64,000 nucleotides of DNA from Moorena producens 3L. GTDB lineage: Bacteria > Cyanobacteriota > Cyanobacteriia > Cyanobacteriales > Coleofasciculaceae. This document shows positions 34,692 to 43,177 of the stretch, in pieces. The notes below the pieces were generated by a model that was given only the letters and a program-made list of their open reading frames with translations, made no database searches and was not told where the DNA came from. Location: the NCBI RefSeq assembly GCF_000211815.1, contig NZ_GL890969.1, positions 33,427 through 97,426 of the forward strand. The letters are read 5' to 3'. A program made the translations under genes and the position numbers. Numbering within the stretch: the first letter of the stretch is position 1; each line of letters opens with the position of its first letter.

Positions 34692-35684
34692 GTGTCACAG
34701 TGGTTTTTGCTTGTGTTTTTAGCTTTGGGCGGTTCAGGTCTTTTCGGTTCCGTCAAGATTATTAATCAAGGAAACCAAGCCTTAGTGGAACGATTGGGAA
34801 AATATAGTGGCAAAAAACTCGAACCTGGGCTCAACTTTGTCATTCCCGTGATTGAGCGGGTGGTTTTCCAGCAAACCATTCGGGAAAAAGTCCTTGATGT
34901 GCCACCTCAGCCTTGTATCACCTCCGATAATGTTTCCATTACCGTTGACGCTGTGGTGTACTGGCGGATCATGGATATGGAGAAAGCCTACTATAAGGTT
35001 GAAGACCTGCGCTCCGCCATGCAGAATTTGGTGCTGACCCAGATTCGAGCTGAAATGGGGAAACTGGAACTGGATCAAACCTTTACTGCTCGCTCTCAAA
35101 TCAATGAAACCCTACTGCGGGAATTAGACATTTCCACTGATCCTTGGGGAGTTAAAGTCACCCGGGTGGAACTGCGGGACATTGTGCCATCTCAGGCAGT
35201 GCAGGACTCAATGGAGTTACAGATGTCCGCAGAACGGCGTAAACGGGCGGCAATTTTGACCTCTGAAGGGGAACGAGAATCTGCGGTTAACACTGCCAGA
35301 GGTAAGGCCGAGGCACTAGAGTTAGATGCTGGAGCCCGTAAAAAAGCTGCGATTATGGACGCTGAAGCCCAACAACAGGCAATAGTTCTGAAAGCTCAGG
35401 CAGAACGACAGCAGCAGGTTCTCAAGGCACAAGCCACTGCTGAGGCTCTCAAAATTGTGGCTAAGACTCTTGATAATGACCCGAATGCTCGTGATGCCCT
35501 CCAGTTTTTACTGGCTCAGAATTATATCGATATGGGTATGCAAGTTGGTACTAGCGAGAGTAGTAAAGTGATGTTTATGGATCCTCGCAGCATTCCGGCA
35601 ACCATTGAAGGGATGCGTTCGATTGTCGGTGATGGAGACAAAGTTAACCCCAATTCCCTAGGTATTGACATGAATCAAAGGTAA
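34692..35684 (+). CDS. SPFH/stomatin-like (band 7) protein
   Basis: 330 residues with a GTG start preceded by GGAGGAAAGAGC. One N-terminal membrane segment (WFLLVFLALGGSGLFGSV) precedes the SPFH domain: VKIINQGNQALVERLGKYSG, LNFVIPVIERV, EKVLDVPPQPCITSDNVSI. An Ala/Glu/Gln-rich coiled-coil tail follows (AEAQQQAIVLKAQAERQQQV). Stomatin-like proteins oligomerise at membranes and regulate proteases or channels, and its partner is the upstream NfeD-family protein. The length is typical. Confidence 0.92.
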   Translation: MSQWFLLVFLALGGSGLFGSVKIINQGNQALVERLGKYSGKKLEPGLNFVIPVIERVVFQQTIREKVLDVPPQPCITSDNVSITVDAVVYWRIMDMEKAYYKVEDLRSAMQNLVLTQIRAEMGKLELDQTFTARSQINETLLRELDISTDPWGVKVTRVELRDIVPSQAVQDSMELQMSAERRKRAAILTSEGERESAVNTARGKAEALELDAGARKKAAIMDAEAQQQAIVLKAQAERQQQVLKAQATAEALKIVAKTLDNDPNARDALQFLLAQNYIDMGMQVGTSESSKVMFMDPRSIPATIEGMRSIVGDGDKVNPNSLGIDMNQR

Positions 35685-35706
35685 ATTTCAGTGTCAATTA
35701 CCCATA

Positions 35707-35730
35707 CCTAAACGGGGAGCACCGTTTAGG
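35707..35730 (+). terminator. Hairpin after SPFH gene
   Basis: CCTAAACGG (35707-35715) pairs with CCGTTTAGG (35722-35730), followed by TGGGGCTTTTG. It lies 22 bp after the stop codon, so it is a probable terminator. Confidence 0.6.
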
Positions 35731-35997
35731 TGGGGCTTTTGCCTAAACCTAAAAAATCTGCCAATGAAGCAAATCGATAGCTGTTAAGACAGCCAAGGGA
35801 TATAGGAGTCTATTGACAGCGGTTTTAGCCAACGAAGTTTTAACCCGTTGGCGGTGGTATAACCACAGAATACGTGACATACTCCCACACTGAACCGATA
35901 GGTCAGTGTGGGCTTCTTGCCAACTCCGCCCATTGGTTAGGATACAAGGCCGTAGGCCACGCGGGGCGCGTTCGGCAAGCTTTATTAACGATACGGT

Positions 35998-36203
35998 CAG
36001 AAGTTACCGCAAGAATAGGGCAGCCTTTATGGTTAGTCGGCTATGGGTAAAGAGTTAAAACTTTATGATTAAGGCAAGAGACGAAACCTTAGATCAGGTC
36101 GCCTTTATAACAATAGTTTTAAACCTTTTCTGCATAACCTACAACCCAAAAAGGCGACCTTATCTTACGGTAACTTCAAACCCTATTCTAAGGTTTCGTC
36201 TCC
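35998..36203 (-). mobile_element. SLE copy 3 outer (split by copy 3 inner)
   Basis: On the minus strand it starts GGAGACGAAACCTTAGAATAGGG and ends TTGCGGTAACTTCT. One stem arm is intact (36012-36027, AGAATAGGGCAGCCTT). The other arm is broken into AAGGC (36071-36075) and CCCTATTCT (36181-36189) by the inner element. Confidence 0.7.
36078..36180 (+). mobile_element. SLE copy 3 inner, nested
   Basis: GAGACGAAACCTT is followed by the stem arm AGATCAGGTCGCCTTT (36091-36106), its partner with one mismatch near 36149-36164, and then TACGGTAACTTC. It sits inside the stem of the outer SLE, so it must have arrived later. Confidence 0.75.
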
Positions 36204-36334
36204 GGGATGCCCCTCCGCACCGGAACCATACAAAAAAGTTCAATTTTGAGGCACGTAGGTGGCGGTTAGCTCTTAATTTGTCTTCCCTACTATTTTCATT
36301 ATAGCATTTTTCAACCTATGCAATACAGTTCCTG

Positions 36335-36392
36335 TCCGCTCTTTAGCCTCACACTCATGGGGTAGCATTGAGATGTGAGGCTAAAGAGCGGA
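36335..36392. repeat. 19-bp perfect inverted repeat
   Basis: TCCGCTCTTTAGCCTCACA (36335-36353) is an exact reverse complement of 36374-36392 around a 20-nt loop. It adjoins remnant B. It could be a transposon end or a terminator; there is no T-run. Confidence 0.7.
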
Positions 36393-36622
36393 TGAAGCTA
36401 AATATTAGCTCAGTATTCTAGCCTACAAACAAGGTGTCTCTAAACTTATAGCCAGTGGTGGCGATATGCCCTAGGCATTTGCCCTATAAGCAATCACTCT
36501 CTTGGTGCGGGTTCTCTACTGCTTTTAACAAGCGCTGGGTTCCACCCCATGTTTCATTTGGCTTCCTGATGGGGTGACAACCCAGTTGGATAGATAAGTA
36601 ATAGATGCACCCTGACTAATTC

Positions 36623-36671
36623 CCTCAGCTAAGAGCAGAGTATATCCTCTGTAAGTGGCTGAGGTTTTTTT
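36623..36671 (+). terminator. Intrinsic terminator
   Basis: CCTCAGC (36623-36629) pairs with GCTGAGG (36658-36664), with a second stem inside (GCAGAG / CTCTGT), followed directly by seven Ts. Nothing coding lies upstream for about 900 bp, so it would end either a transcript reading through from the SPFH region or a short untranslated RNA. Confidence 0.65.
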
Positions 36672-36769
36672 GTGTTGATATCAGTTTTTACAAAAGATTT
36701 ATGATATAAATATTTATAATAGTTAACATTAAATAACAATAGACTACCTAGAGGCAGGAAAAATTAACT

Positions 36770-37174
36770 ATGGGACTCTTAGGCAATTTGTTCAACTCTC
36801 AGACCAAGTACGTTGATGAAGACAGCCAGGACATGGAACAGTCCATAGAAGCTAACCAGTCCCAAGAGTATTTCTTGGACACAGATGAAGCAAAGACCAT
36901 GGGAAACATTGACTACATGCGCACCCCTGTTAAGGTCAAGAAATCCTTTCCCAAGACCAAGACTGCTGTTTTAAGCGGTGAAGTGGTAGAGCAGACCTCC
37001 GCTACGGATAAAGTCACCCTTTCCCAAAATCAGACACCTATGGCCACTTCTGAGACTGCTTCCCAGTCTGGAACTAAATTAGAACAAAACGGTCAGGTAA
37101 GCTCTCAACCCCGTCGCCCTGACTCAAGCCTGGATCCGTTCCTCAAAATGGCTCAGGAGCTCAGAAAGGGTTAA
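36770..37174 (+). CDS. Conserved hypothetical cyanobacterial protein
   Basis: 134 residues. MGLLGNLFNSQTKYVDEDS begins it, NIDYMRTPVKVKKSFPKTK is the best-conserved-looking core, then a Ser/Thr/Gln-rich low-complexity stretch and a C-terminal helix DPFLKMAQELRKG. I recall similar short proteins in cyanobacteria but no assigned function. The N-terminal helix could be membrane-active. It is convergent with the ArsA-type gene. An AT-rich promoter region (about 36690-36740) follows the terminator. Confidence 0.6.
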   Translation: MGLLGNLFNSQTKYVDEDSQDMEQSIEANQSQEYFLDTDEAKTMGNIDYMRTPVKVKKSFPKTKTAVLSGEVVEQTSATDKVTLSQNQTPMATSETASQSGTKLEQNGQVSSQPRRPDSSLDPFLKMAQELRKG

Positions 37175-37215
37175 TTTACTGCTGTGTAGATTGACTCCAA
37201 CTCTACAGGGCTTGA

Positions 37216-38406
37216 TCAGATATTAACTGCACCAGCGGCAAATTTGATTTTGAGATAATCCTCTTCCATCTTGGCTCCTGAAGGTTTCAGGGCAGCTAAA
37301 GCTTGGGGGAGGACTAAATTGCGGCGATGGTTACCAATGCGAACATTCAATTCATCTCCTGTTTGAGTAAGCTGTATTTTGTCTTTGGGGATACCAGGTA
37401 GGTACAGTTCTAGGCTGTACTCATTTTTATGCTGTATTACTCTAATGGTGTTTTCTTGGTAATACACTTGAGTGGGATCTTCTGAACCATACAGAGTTTC
37501 TTTGAGACGCTCCAACGCTTCAATACCGCACATCTCTTGGGAATAGAGGGGAACTTCTTTAATGGGTAAAGGCCGGAAATTGTCGTGAATTTCTTGGCGG
37601 TACTGTTGCTGATTTTCTTTCCAGCGTTGGAAAAATGGGTCAGTTACTTGGTCAGGAATAATCCGATTGGCAACAACTAGATCAGTGGCAACGTTGTATA
37701 GGCTTAAGTAAGCATGAGCTCGTAAGGACTCCTTAATCACCATTCTCTCAGGATTAGTAACCAGACGCACTGATGTTTGTTGGTTGTCAGTGAGTACCTT
37801 CTCTAGGGCTTCAATTTGTTCATAAAACTCATAGGGAGCATCCATGACCTCTTTATCTGGTAAAGAAAAGCCAGCAATGGGTTTGAATAACGGTTCAACC
37901 AAAGGTCTCAGAGCAACTGACATACTTTGTAGTGGCTTATAAAAACGGCGCATATACCAGCCACTGACTTCTGGTAAGCTCAGTAACCGTAGCGCAGTAC
38001 CAGTGGGAGCTGAGTCAATAACCAGAACATCGAACTCGTCTTCATCGTAGTGACGTTTCATGCGGACGAGACCGAAAATTTCATCCATACCAGGAAGAAC
38101 GGCTAATTCTTCTGCCTGTACCCCATCTAAGCCCCTAGCTTGCAGCACTTGGGTAATGTAACGCTTAACCGCTCCCCAGTTTCCTTCCAATTCCATCAGA
38201 GCGTCAAGTTCTGCTCCCCAAAGGTTGGGGCGAACTAATCGGGGGTCGTGACTGAGTTCAATATCAAAACTATCTGCTAGGGAGTGAGCTGGGTCAGTAC
38301 TCAGAACTAGGGTTTTGTAGCCTAACTCGGCGCAACGCAAGCCAGTAGCAGCGGCTACAGAGGTTTTTCCTACTCCTCCTTTACCGGTCATCAAAATTAC
38401 GCGCAT
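37216..38406 (-). CDS. ArsA/Get3-type ATPase with Hsp20-like C-terminal domain
   Basis: 396 residues. The deviant Walker A MTGKGGVGKTSVAAATG is near residue 6. Switch I is STDPAHSLADSF, and DVLVIDSAPTGTALRLLSLP is Walker B/switch II. The C-terminal ~85 residues (YSLELYLPGIPKDKIQLTQT onward) resemble an alpha-crystallin-like ArsA_HSP20 domain. Homologues form a cyanobacterial and plastid-type group of GET3 proteins, distinct from arsenite pumps, and no arsenite-pump partner is nearby. A role in targeting or handling membrane proteins is possible but not shown. Confidence 0.88.
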   Translation of the reverse strand: MRVILMTGKGGVGKTSVAAATGLRCAELGYKTLVLSTDPAHSLADSFDIELSHDPRLVRPNLWGAELDALMELEGNWGAVKRYITQVLQARGLDGVQAEELAVLPGMDEIFGLVRMKRHYDEDEFDVLVIDSAPTGTALRLLSLPEVSGWYMRRFYKPLQSMSVALRPLVEPLFKPIAGFSLPDKEVMDAPYEFYEQIEALEKVLTDNQQTSVRLVTNPERMVIKESLRAHAYLSLYNVATDLVVANRIIPDQVTDPFFQRWKENQQQYRQEIHDNFRPLPIKEVPLYSQEMCGIEALERLKETLYGSEDPTQVYYQENTIRVIQHKNEYSLELYLPGIPKDKIQLTQTGDELNVRIGNHRRNLVLPQALAALKPSGAKMEEDYLKIKFAAGAVNI

Positions 38407-38444
38407 GGTATGCTCCAGCTGTTCTGAGAAAAGTTTAGATTTAT

Positions 38445-38885
38445 TTACTTTACATTACTGTACAAAAGCTGCTTAAGTACGTCCAGGCGTGAACAGTCCC
38501 AATAATCTATATGAGAAACAATTAATCCCTCAGCATTCAGCTTTAACTCGCTCCAGCCAGGAATAGTCATTCGCGGTTTCCAGGGTAATGGCGTAGTCCA
38601 GCTCAGAGTCCAGCGGGTTTTTATTGTATCTCCTGACTGGGAAATGTTTTGCAAATCTAGATGGGGCTCAAGGAACCAGCGATTGATAAAGGCAATCATT
38701 TGTTTGTAACGCTCAAGCCCGCGAAACTGGTTGAGGGGGTCTTTAAAATAGACGTCTGAGGCGTAGATGCTATAAGTTTGGTCAGCTGGGAACCTTTGAT
38801 AGTCTTGTTGGATAATTTGGGCTATGGACTGACGAATCTCTTGTCGGTCACGGTCTTCAGTGTTATTATACCGATTTGTATTCAT
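38445..38885 (-). CDS. DUF2358 family protein
   Basis: 146 residues, with the NTF2-like DUF2358 pattern: IYASDVYFKDPLNQFRGLER, a middle RWTLSWTTPLPWKPRMTIPG and SHIDYWDCSRLDVLKQL at the end. The family is conserved in cyanobacteria and plants without defined function. It is the same strand as the ArsA-type gene, 38 bp upstream of it, so the two are probably co-transcribed. Confidence 0.8.
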   Translation of the reverse strand: MNTNRYNNTEDRDRQEIRQSIAQIIQQDYQRFPADQTYSIYASDVYFKDPLNQFRGLERYKQMIAFINRWFLEPHLDLQNISQSGDTIKTRWTLSWTTPLPWKPRMTIPGWSELKLNAEGLIVSHIDYWDCSRLDVLKQLLYSNVK

Positions 38886-38930
38886 ACGTTGTATTCATAC
38901 AGGTATTAATAACCTAATATATTTCGTTAT

Positions 38931-39770
38931 TTAGTTGTGAGTCGTACTGGCATGTTCAAACAAGGCTTTTTCAGCAATTGCACCTAACCCGACCGAATCC
39001 AGAAGTTTGTTCCAAGCTTCTGCCAAGTTCTCGTCATTGGGGCGCTGCCTTCGCAATTCTACCAGAGTCGTTAATGTTTCGTACCAAAGCCGATCATTTG
39101 CGTAGATCACAACACGCTGTTGGGGGGTTGCTTGTTTTAAACGCTCCGCTAGGTTTGGAGCTTCTTCAACTCGCTTGACCCCACCATCAATATAGATATT
39201 GTTTGACGAGTCGCCGGGATCAATCAATCTTACCTGCCAGTCATAGTTCTGATTAACTTCTAAGGGAGGTAGGTTAACAAAGGTAGGAAGCGTTATACTC
39301 CTAATTCCATGATTTACCGTATCCGGTAAGGGATACTTGACTGAGTAAACCTCCTTTTCATAGGCATCTTTCAGCACAAACTTTAAATATAGCCCTGATG
39401 CTGATTCTATACAGGGCATATACCAAGAGAAAGTGGGGTATTCAGCAACCGTTGTTCCCATCCCAGAACTGGGAACCAACGCTACAGGATTTTTCAGGTT
39501 TGATTTCTGGCATTTGGTAGCCTTAGTTCCTCCAGGACCCCTAGTTCCTCCAGGACGTCCGAGATCAGAGGGTGTACCATTTCCGTCGTCTGAAGGTGGA
39601 TCATATTCAGATAAATAACTTTCCCAGTGGTTCGGTATCTTCTCAATCAGTTCCCTGCCTAGGGAAGAACTCGCCTGAGCTTGTACCTGGGCTGGAAGAT
39701 TGACTGCCAGACTGAAAGCCAAAGCAACCGTTAAGAGCGTAAATTTTGATGAACGTGTTAACCAAGCCAT
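38931..39770 (-). CDS. DUF928 family secreted protein
   Basis: About 279 residues from ATG 39770. The earlier in-frame ATG at 39842 would hide the signal peptide KFTLLTVALAFSLAVNLPAQVQAQA. The mature part has LGRPGG-type linker repeats, NPVALVPSSGMGTTVAEYPTF and a beta-sandwich-like segment, then ATPQQRVVIYANDRLWYETL, matching DUF928. The family is frequent in cyanobacteria and often lies next to CHAT or two-partner secretion genes; none is here. Confidence 0.75.
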   Translation of the reverse strand: MAWLTRSSKFTLLTVALAFSLAVNLPAQVQAQASSSLGRELIEKIPNHWESYLSEYDPPSDDGNGTPSDLGRPGGTRGPGGTKATKCQKSNLKNPVALVPSSGMGTTVAEYPTFSWYMPCIESASGLYLKFVLKDAYEKEVYSVKYPLPDTVNHGIRSITLPTFVNLPPLEVNQNYDWQVRLIDPGDSSNNIYIDGGVKRVEEAPNLAERLKQATPQQRVVIYANDRLWYETLTTLVELRRQRPNDENLAEAWNKLLDSVGLGAIAEKALFEHASTTHN

Positions 39771-39995
39771 GATAAAACTATTCCCTGGTAGAGCCAAGTT
39801 TCTCTTAAGTAAGCAGGATAAGTAACAAGTATGGCATAACAACAGCCCTTCGAGGCACCCGTAACCCCTATAAGAGGATCAGGTTTTCATACCTTACCTG
39901 CCTCATTTTAACAATAACTTCAGGTATTTGAGACATCGCCACTATAAGCTTATAATCTTGTCGAAATCTTCATCTGTTCTTCATCTGATTTACTC

Positions 39996-41687
39996 ATGAT
40001 TATGAATTCAGCTTCATTTTTGAAAGAGCGACAAAAATTCGACAAAACTATCAGACCAATTGGAGCATATGCCTTGCAAGGTATAGCATTTTGGAGAGAA
40101 AAAATAATTGCTATCGACTCGATAAAGGGCTATCTCTTAGAAATTGATCCCTTCACAGATAACACAAGGATTTTGAATCCAGAACGGGACTCAGATTTGG
40201 TCGGTGTGAGTGGTTTAGCCCTGGCAGGAGAAACCCTATGGTTAACGCTACAAGATAGTGTCTATTTTTGCCATATCAATGATAATTTAACCCTACAACA
40301 CTTTGTTGATTTGCCTTACACCGCTAACGGAATCGCTGTTAAAGATTCAACTGTTTATGTTACCTGTAAAAAAGTTGGATATATTATTATTTATAGCAGC
40401 AATACAGGTCATGATATTACCCGGTTGCGTTCTCCCGGAGTTGGCATTGAACATATAACAATCCGCGATGAAGAACTGTGGGTATCGGATGACCAAGAAC
40501 AGACAGTTTACTGTCTTGATCGAGCAACTGGCGAAATTCAGTTCAGTGTACTCACCCCCTTTGAAAATCCTACTGGCTTAGCGTTTTGTACTGACCCCCA
40601 GACGGGAGACGATACCCTCTATGTTGCTTATGCAACTGAGGAGGCTTACATCCGGGATAACCCTAACGCTGATCCTAATTATGAATTGCAGTATCGCGAT
40701 CGCACTTTTATTCATCCGTTACACTTTACCTACAATCCGGAAGGTCGCTATGCACTCTCCAATGGCTATTTAATCGAAATGTCCTATGTCGAGGAACTTG
40801 ACCCCCTCAAGGATATCGAGTTGAATGATTTGGAATGGCGAATTGCCTTGCCATCGGAAACTGACCGACAAAAGGTCTCAAAAGTCGAACCTGTGGGTAT
40901 ACCCTTTACTATAGACGTTCAAGATGGTCAGCAAGTTGCCGTTTTTAAGTTTGACAACCTCAAGCCAGGGGAACGCCATATCTTTGGTTGGAAGGCACTC
41001 CTAGAAGTCTGGAGTATCAAGTACCGCCTGACACCACGGGATATGGAGGGGTTGCCTGAGTTACCGCCAGAATTTCAGAACCGTTATTTGGTCGATGATG
41101 ACAAGTTAGCCATGGATACAGAAATCATCCGCCGTTCGGCTAAAGAAGCAATTGGTAGCGAAACGAATCTGTTGCGGCAAATCTACAGTATTCGCAATTA
41201 TGTCTACGACAAACTTTCCTACCACGTGACCCCTAAAATAGATACTCCAGACATTGTGCTACGAAGGGGTGTGGGGTCTTGCGGGGAGTATTTGGGAGTA
41301 TTGCTAGCTTTGGCACGCCTTAATGGGATCGCGTGCCGCACTGTTGGTCGTTACAAATGCCCTCCCCATCCTGACCAAATCGGTATTCCTTTGGTACCAG
41401 ATTTTAATCATGTTTGGATGGAATTTTATATCCCAGGAATCGGCTGGCTACCCATGGAATCCAGTGCTGATGATACGGTTGAAGGGGGTCCTTATCCCAC
41501 TCGGTTTTTGATGGGTCTTGCCTGGTACCATATAGAGATCGGTAAAGGAATTAAGTTTGAAATCCTGAAGAGCCAAGGGGTGCCTGTGAAAAAGGAAGAT
41601 ATTTCCATTGGTGAGTTAGCCATTAATCATGTGCGGTTTAAGATTGTGGCAGAATTGCCCAGTGGTAGTGCTTCAATCGAACAATAA
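39996..41687 (+). CDS. Beta-propeller plus transglutaminase-like protein
   Basis: 563 residues. The N-terminal ~270 residues read as NHL/SMP-30-like propeller blades (GVSGLALAGETLWLTLQDSV, GIAVKDSTVYVTCKKVGYI, GIEHITIRDEELWVSD). The C-terminal part (about 385-530) is a transglutaminase-core domain with catalytic Cys in GVGSCGEYLG, His in DFNHVWMEFYI, and Asp in PMESSADD. There is no signal peptide, so it is probably cytoplasmic. The substrate is unknown. It is possibly co-directional with hisA but 170 bp away. Confidence 0.78.
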   Translation: MIMNSASFLKERQKFDKTIRPIGAYALQGIAFWREKIIAIDSIKGYLLEIDPFTDNTRILNPERDSDLVGVSGLALAGETLWLTLQDSVYFCHINDNLTLQHFVDLPYTANGIAVKDSTVYVTCKKVGYIIIYSSNTGHDITRLRSPGVGIEHITIRDEELWVSDDQEQTVYCLDRATGEIQFSVLTPFENPTGLAFCTDPQTGDDTLYVAYATEEAYIRDNPNADPNYELQYRDRTFIHPLHFTYNPEGRYALSNGYLIEMSYVEELDPLKDIELNDLEWRIALPSETDRQKVSKVEPVGIPFTIDVQDGQQVAVFKFDNLKPGERHIFGWKALLEVWSIKYRLTPRDMEGLPELPPEFQNRYLVDDDKLAMDTEIIRRSAKEAIGSETNLLRQIYSIRNYVYDKLSYHVTPKIDTPDIVLRRGVGSCGEYLGVLLALARLNGIACRTVGRYKCPPHPDQIGIPLVPDFNHVWMEFYIPGIGWLPMESSADDTVEGGPYPTRFLMGLAWYHIEIGKGIKFEILKSQGVPVKKEDISIGELAINHVRFKIVAELPSGSASIEQ

Positions 41688-41857
41688 GGACTACTGCTGG
41701 CAAGGGTAGCCGGAAAGAAGTGGGTTGGAGGGGATCTAAGACCAAATCAAGGACGTAACTCCTAGACTTGGGCTACCCCCGTGATTTCAGAAGCGTACAC
41801 CATACCTGCTGGGATTGGTGTGCGGTAGTTCACTATAGGTTAGGGGGAAATTGAGTC

Positions 41858-42631
41858 ATGGATGTTATTCCAGCTATAGACTTACTTGAAGAAAAATGTG
41901 TGCGGTTAGTCCAGGGAGACTACCAGCGTGCGCAAGTATTTAACGATAACCCAGTCGAGGTAGCGAAACAATGGGTTGAACAAGGTGCATCACGGCTGCA
42001 TGTGGTTGATTTGGATGGCGCAAAACTGGGTACGCCAGTGAACACTAAGGCAATCGAAGCAATTGTGCAGGCGGTACCTGTGCCAGTGCAAGTCGGTGGT
42101 GGATTACGCTCCCGCTCCGGAGTGACTCAACTGTTGACTCTAGGCGTCGATAGAGTCATTATAGGGACGGCAGCGGTGGAAGACCCTTCCCTAGTAGAAC
42201 AGCTTTGCACTAAATTCCCAGGGAAGATTGTAGTTGGTATTGATGCTCGTCAGGGATGGGTGGCCACTCACGGTTGGTTAGAAACCTCAGAAATTGCAGC
42301 AATTGACCTAGCTGAGCAAATGACTCAGCTGGGAGTAACTACGATTATTTACACCGACATTCACCGGGATGGAACTCTGTCTGGACCAAACCTAGACGCT
42401 CTAAGAGAACTAGCAAGCCATATCTCGATCCCCGTGATTGCTTCTGGGGGTGTCAGTTCAATCACTGACCTATTGAGTCTACTGACCCTCGAACCTCTAG
42501 GGGTTAGGGGTGTAATTGTTGGTCGTGCGCTTTACACCGGAGATATGTCTCTCAAAGAAGCTATTCAAGCAGTCGGTCCTGGAAGGTTACAAGATATCCC
42601 TCTAGATATGGGCTTTTCTAGCTTTGGTTGA
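41858..42631 (+). CDS. hisA: Phosphoribosylformimino-AICAR isomerase (HisA)
   Basis: 257 residues, a TIM barrel of histidine biosynthesis that isomerises ProFAR to PRFAR. The catalytic Asp lies in VIPAIDLLEEKCVRLVQGDY, the second Asp in YTDIHRDGTLSGPN. Phosphate-binding loops are VGGGLRS and ASGGVSS. The length and all blocks are typical. It stands alone. Confidence 0.95.
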   Translation: MDVIPAIDLLEEKCVRLVQGDYQRAQVFNDNPVEVAKQWVEQGASRLHVVDLDGAKLGTPVNTKAIEAIVQAVPVPVQVGGGLRSRSGVTQLLTLGVDRVIIGTAAVEDPSLVEQLCTKFPGKIVVGIDARQGWVATHGWLETSEIAAIDLAEQMTQLGVTTIIYTDIHRDGTLSGPNLDALRELASHISIPVIASGGVSSITDLLSLLTLEPLGVRGVIVGRALYTGDMSLKEAIQAVGPGRLQDIPLDMGFSSFG

Positions 42632-43177
42632 TCACTCGTCAATGGAAAAATGGAAAATTGATCTGATTCGAGCCAAATACCCCATGATCAGTTTTTCATT
42701 CTCAGGGGTAATATTTTAAGATAATAATTTGTCTAATTGCTTCCTGATTACACTGTAAAAGTTTAGTAAAGGGGGAAAGGGCAAGGAATTCCAACCATTG
42801 ACCTTTTCCTTTTTATATTTATAACTGAAATTAAAGACAATACTACTAAACTCAATTGCCTTCTTCAAGTGTTATTTAGCTAGGCAGGAGGACAAGGTAA
42901 TGGGGAGATAGGTAGATAGTGCTACCTATGAATGTAACTTGGTACCAGTAAACACCATTCCCCTAACTTAACCATTCCTTCATTTTATCCGGATATTTGA
43001 TAAGTTTTGCGTAAAATTTTCCAGTTCTAGTGTCAAAAACTAGTTTGTTAACACAAACTAACTACAGAGCTGATGGTTAGTGGCAACTACTGAAGGTATG
43101 ATAGGGGAGCGATTAGCCATAGGTTCAGTTACTCTTGAACATAACTTAAACCAATAAATAAAAAGGCACATATAGAG
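42632..43177 (+). other. Intergenic region before the tyrosine kinase gene
   Basis: No gene is seen. The only clear structure is the dyad at 43041-43060. A long leader is likely for the downstream exopolysaccharide gene. Confidence 0.4.
43041..43060. promoter_or_regulatory. Dyad upstream of tyrosine autokinase gene
   Basis: TAGTTTGT (43041-43048) and ACAAACTA (53-60) are exact inverted arms with a 4-nt spacer. It looks like an operator about 117 bp upstream of the start. The binding protein is unknown. Confidence 0.35.

Larger units (their letters stand above)
35874..36303 (-). mobile_element. tnpB-less transposon remnant B with nested SLEs
   Basis: An inverted homologue of remnant A. Shared blocks are TATAATGAA, AATTAAGAGCTAACCGCC, GAACTTTTTTGTAT, GGAGGGGCATC, GCTTGCCGAACGCGCC, GTTGGCAAGAAGCC and the GTGTGGGAGTATGTCAC right end (minus strand). 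Relative to A it carries one SLE in reverse orientation, which itself carries a second SLE. A and B flank nfeD and the SPFH gene as ~220-bp inverted repeats. No transposase frame remains. Confidence 0.55.
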
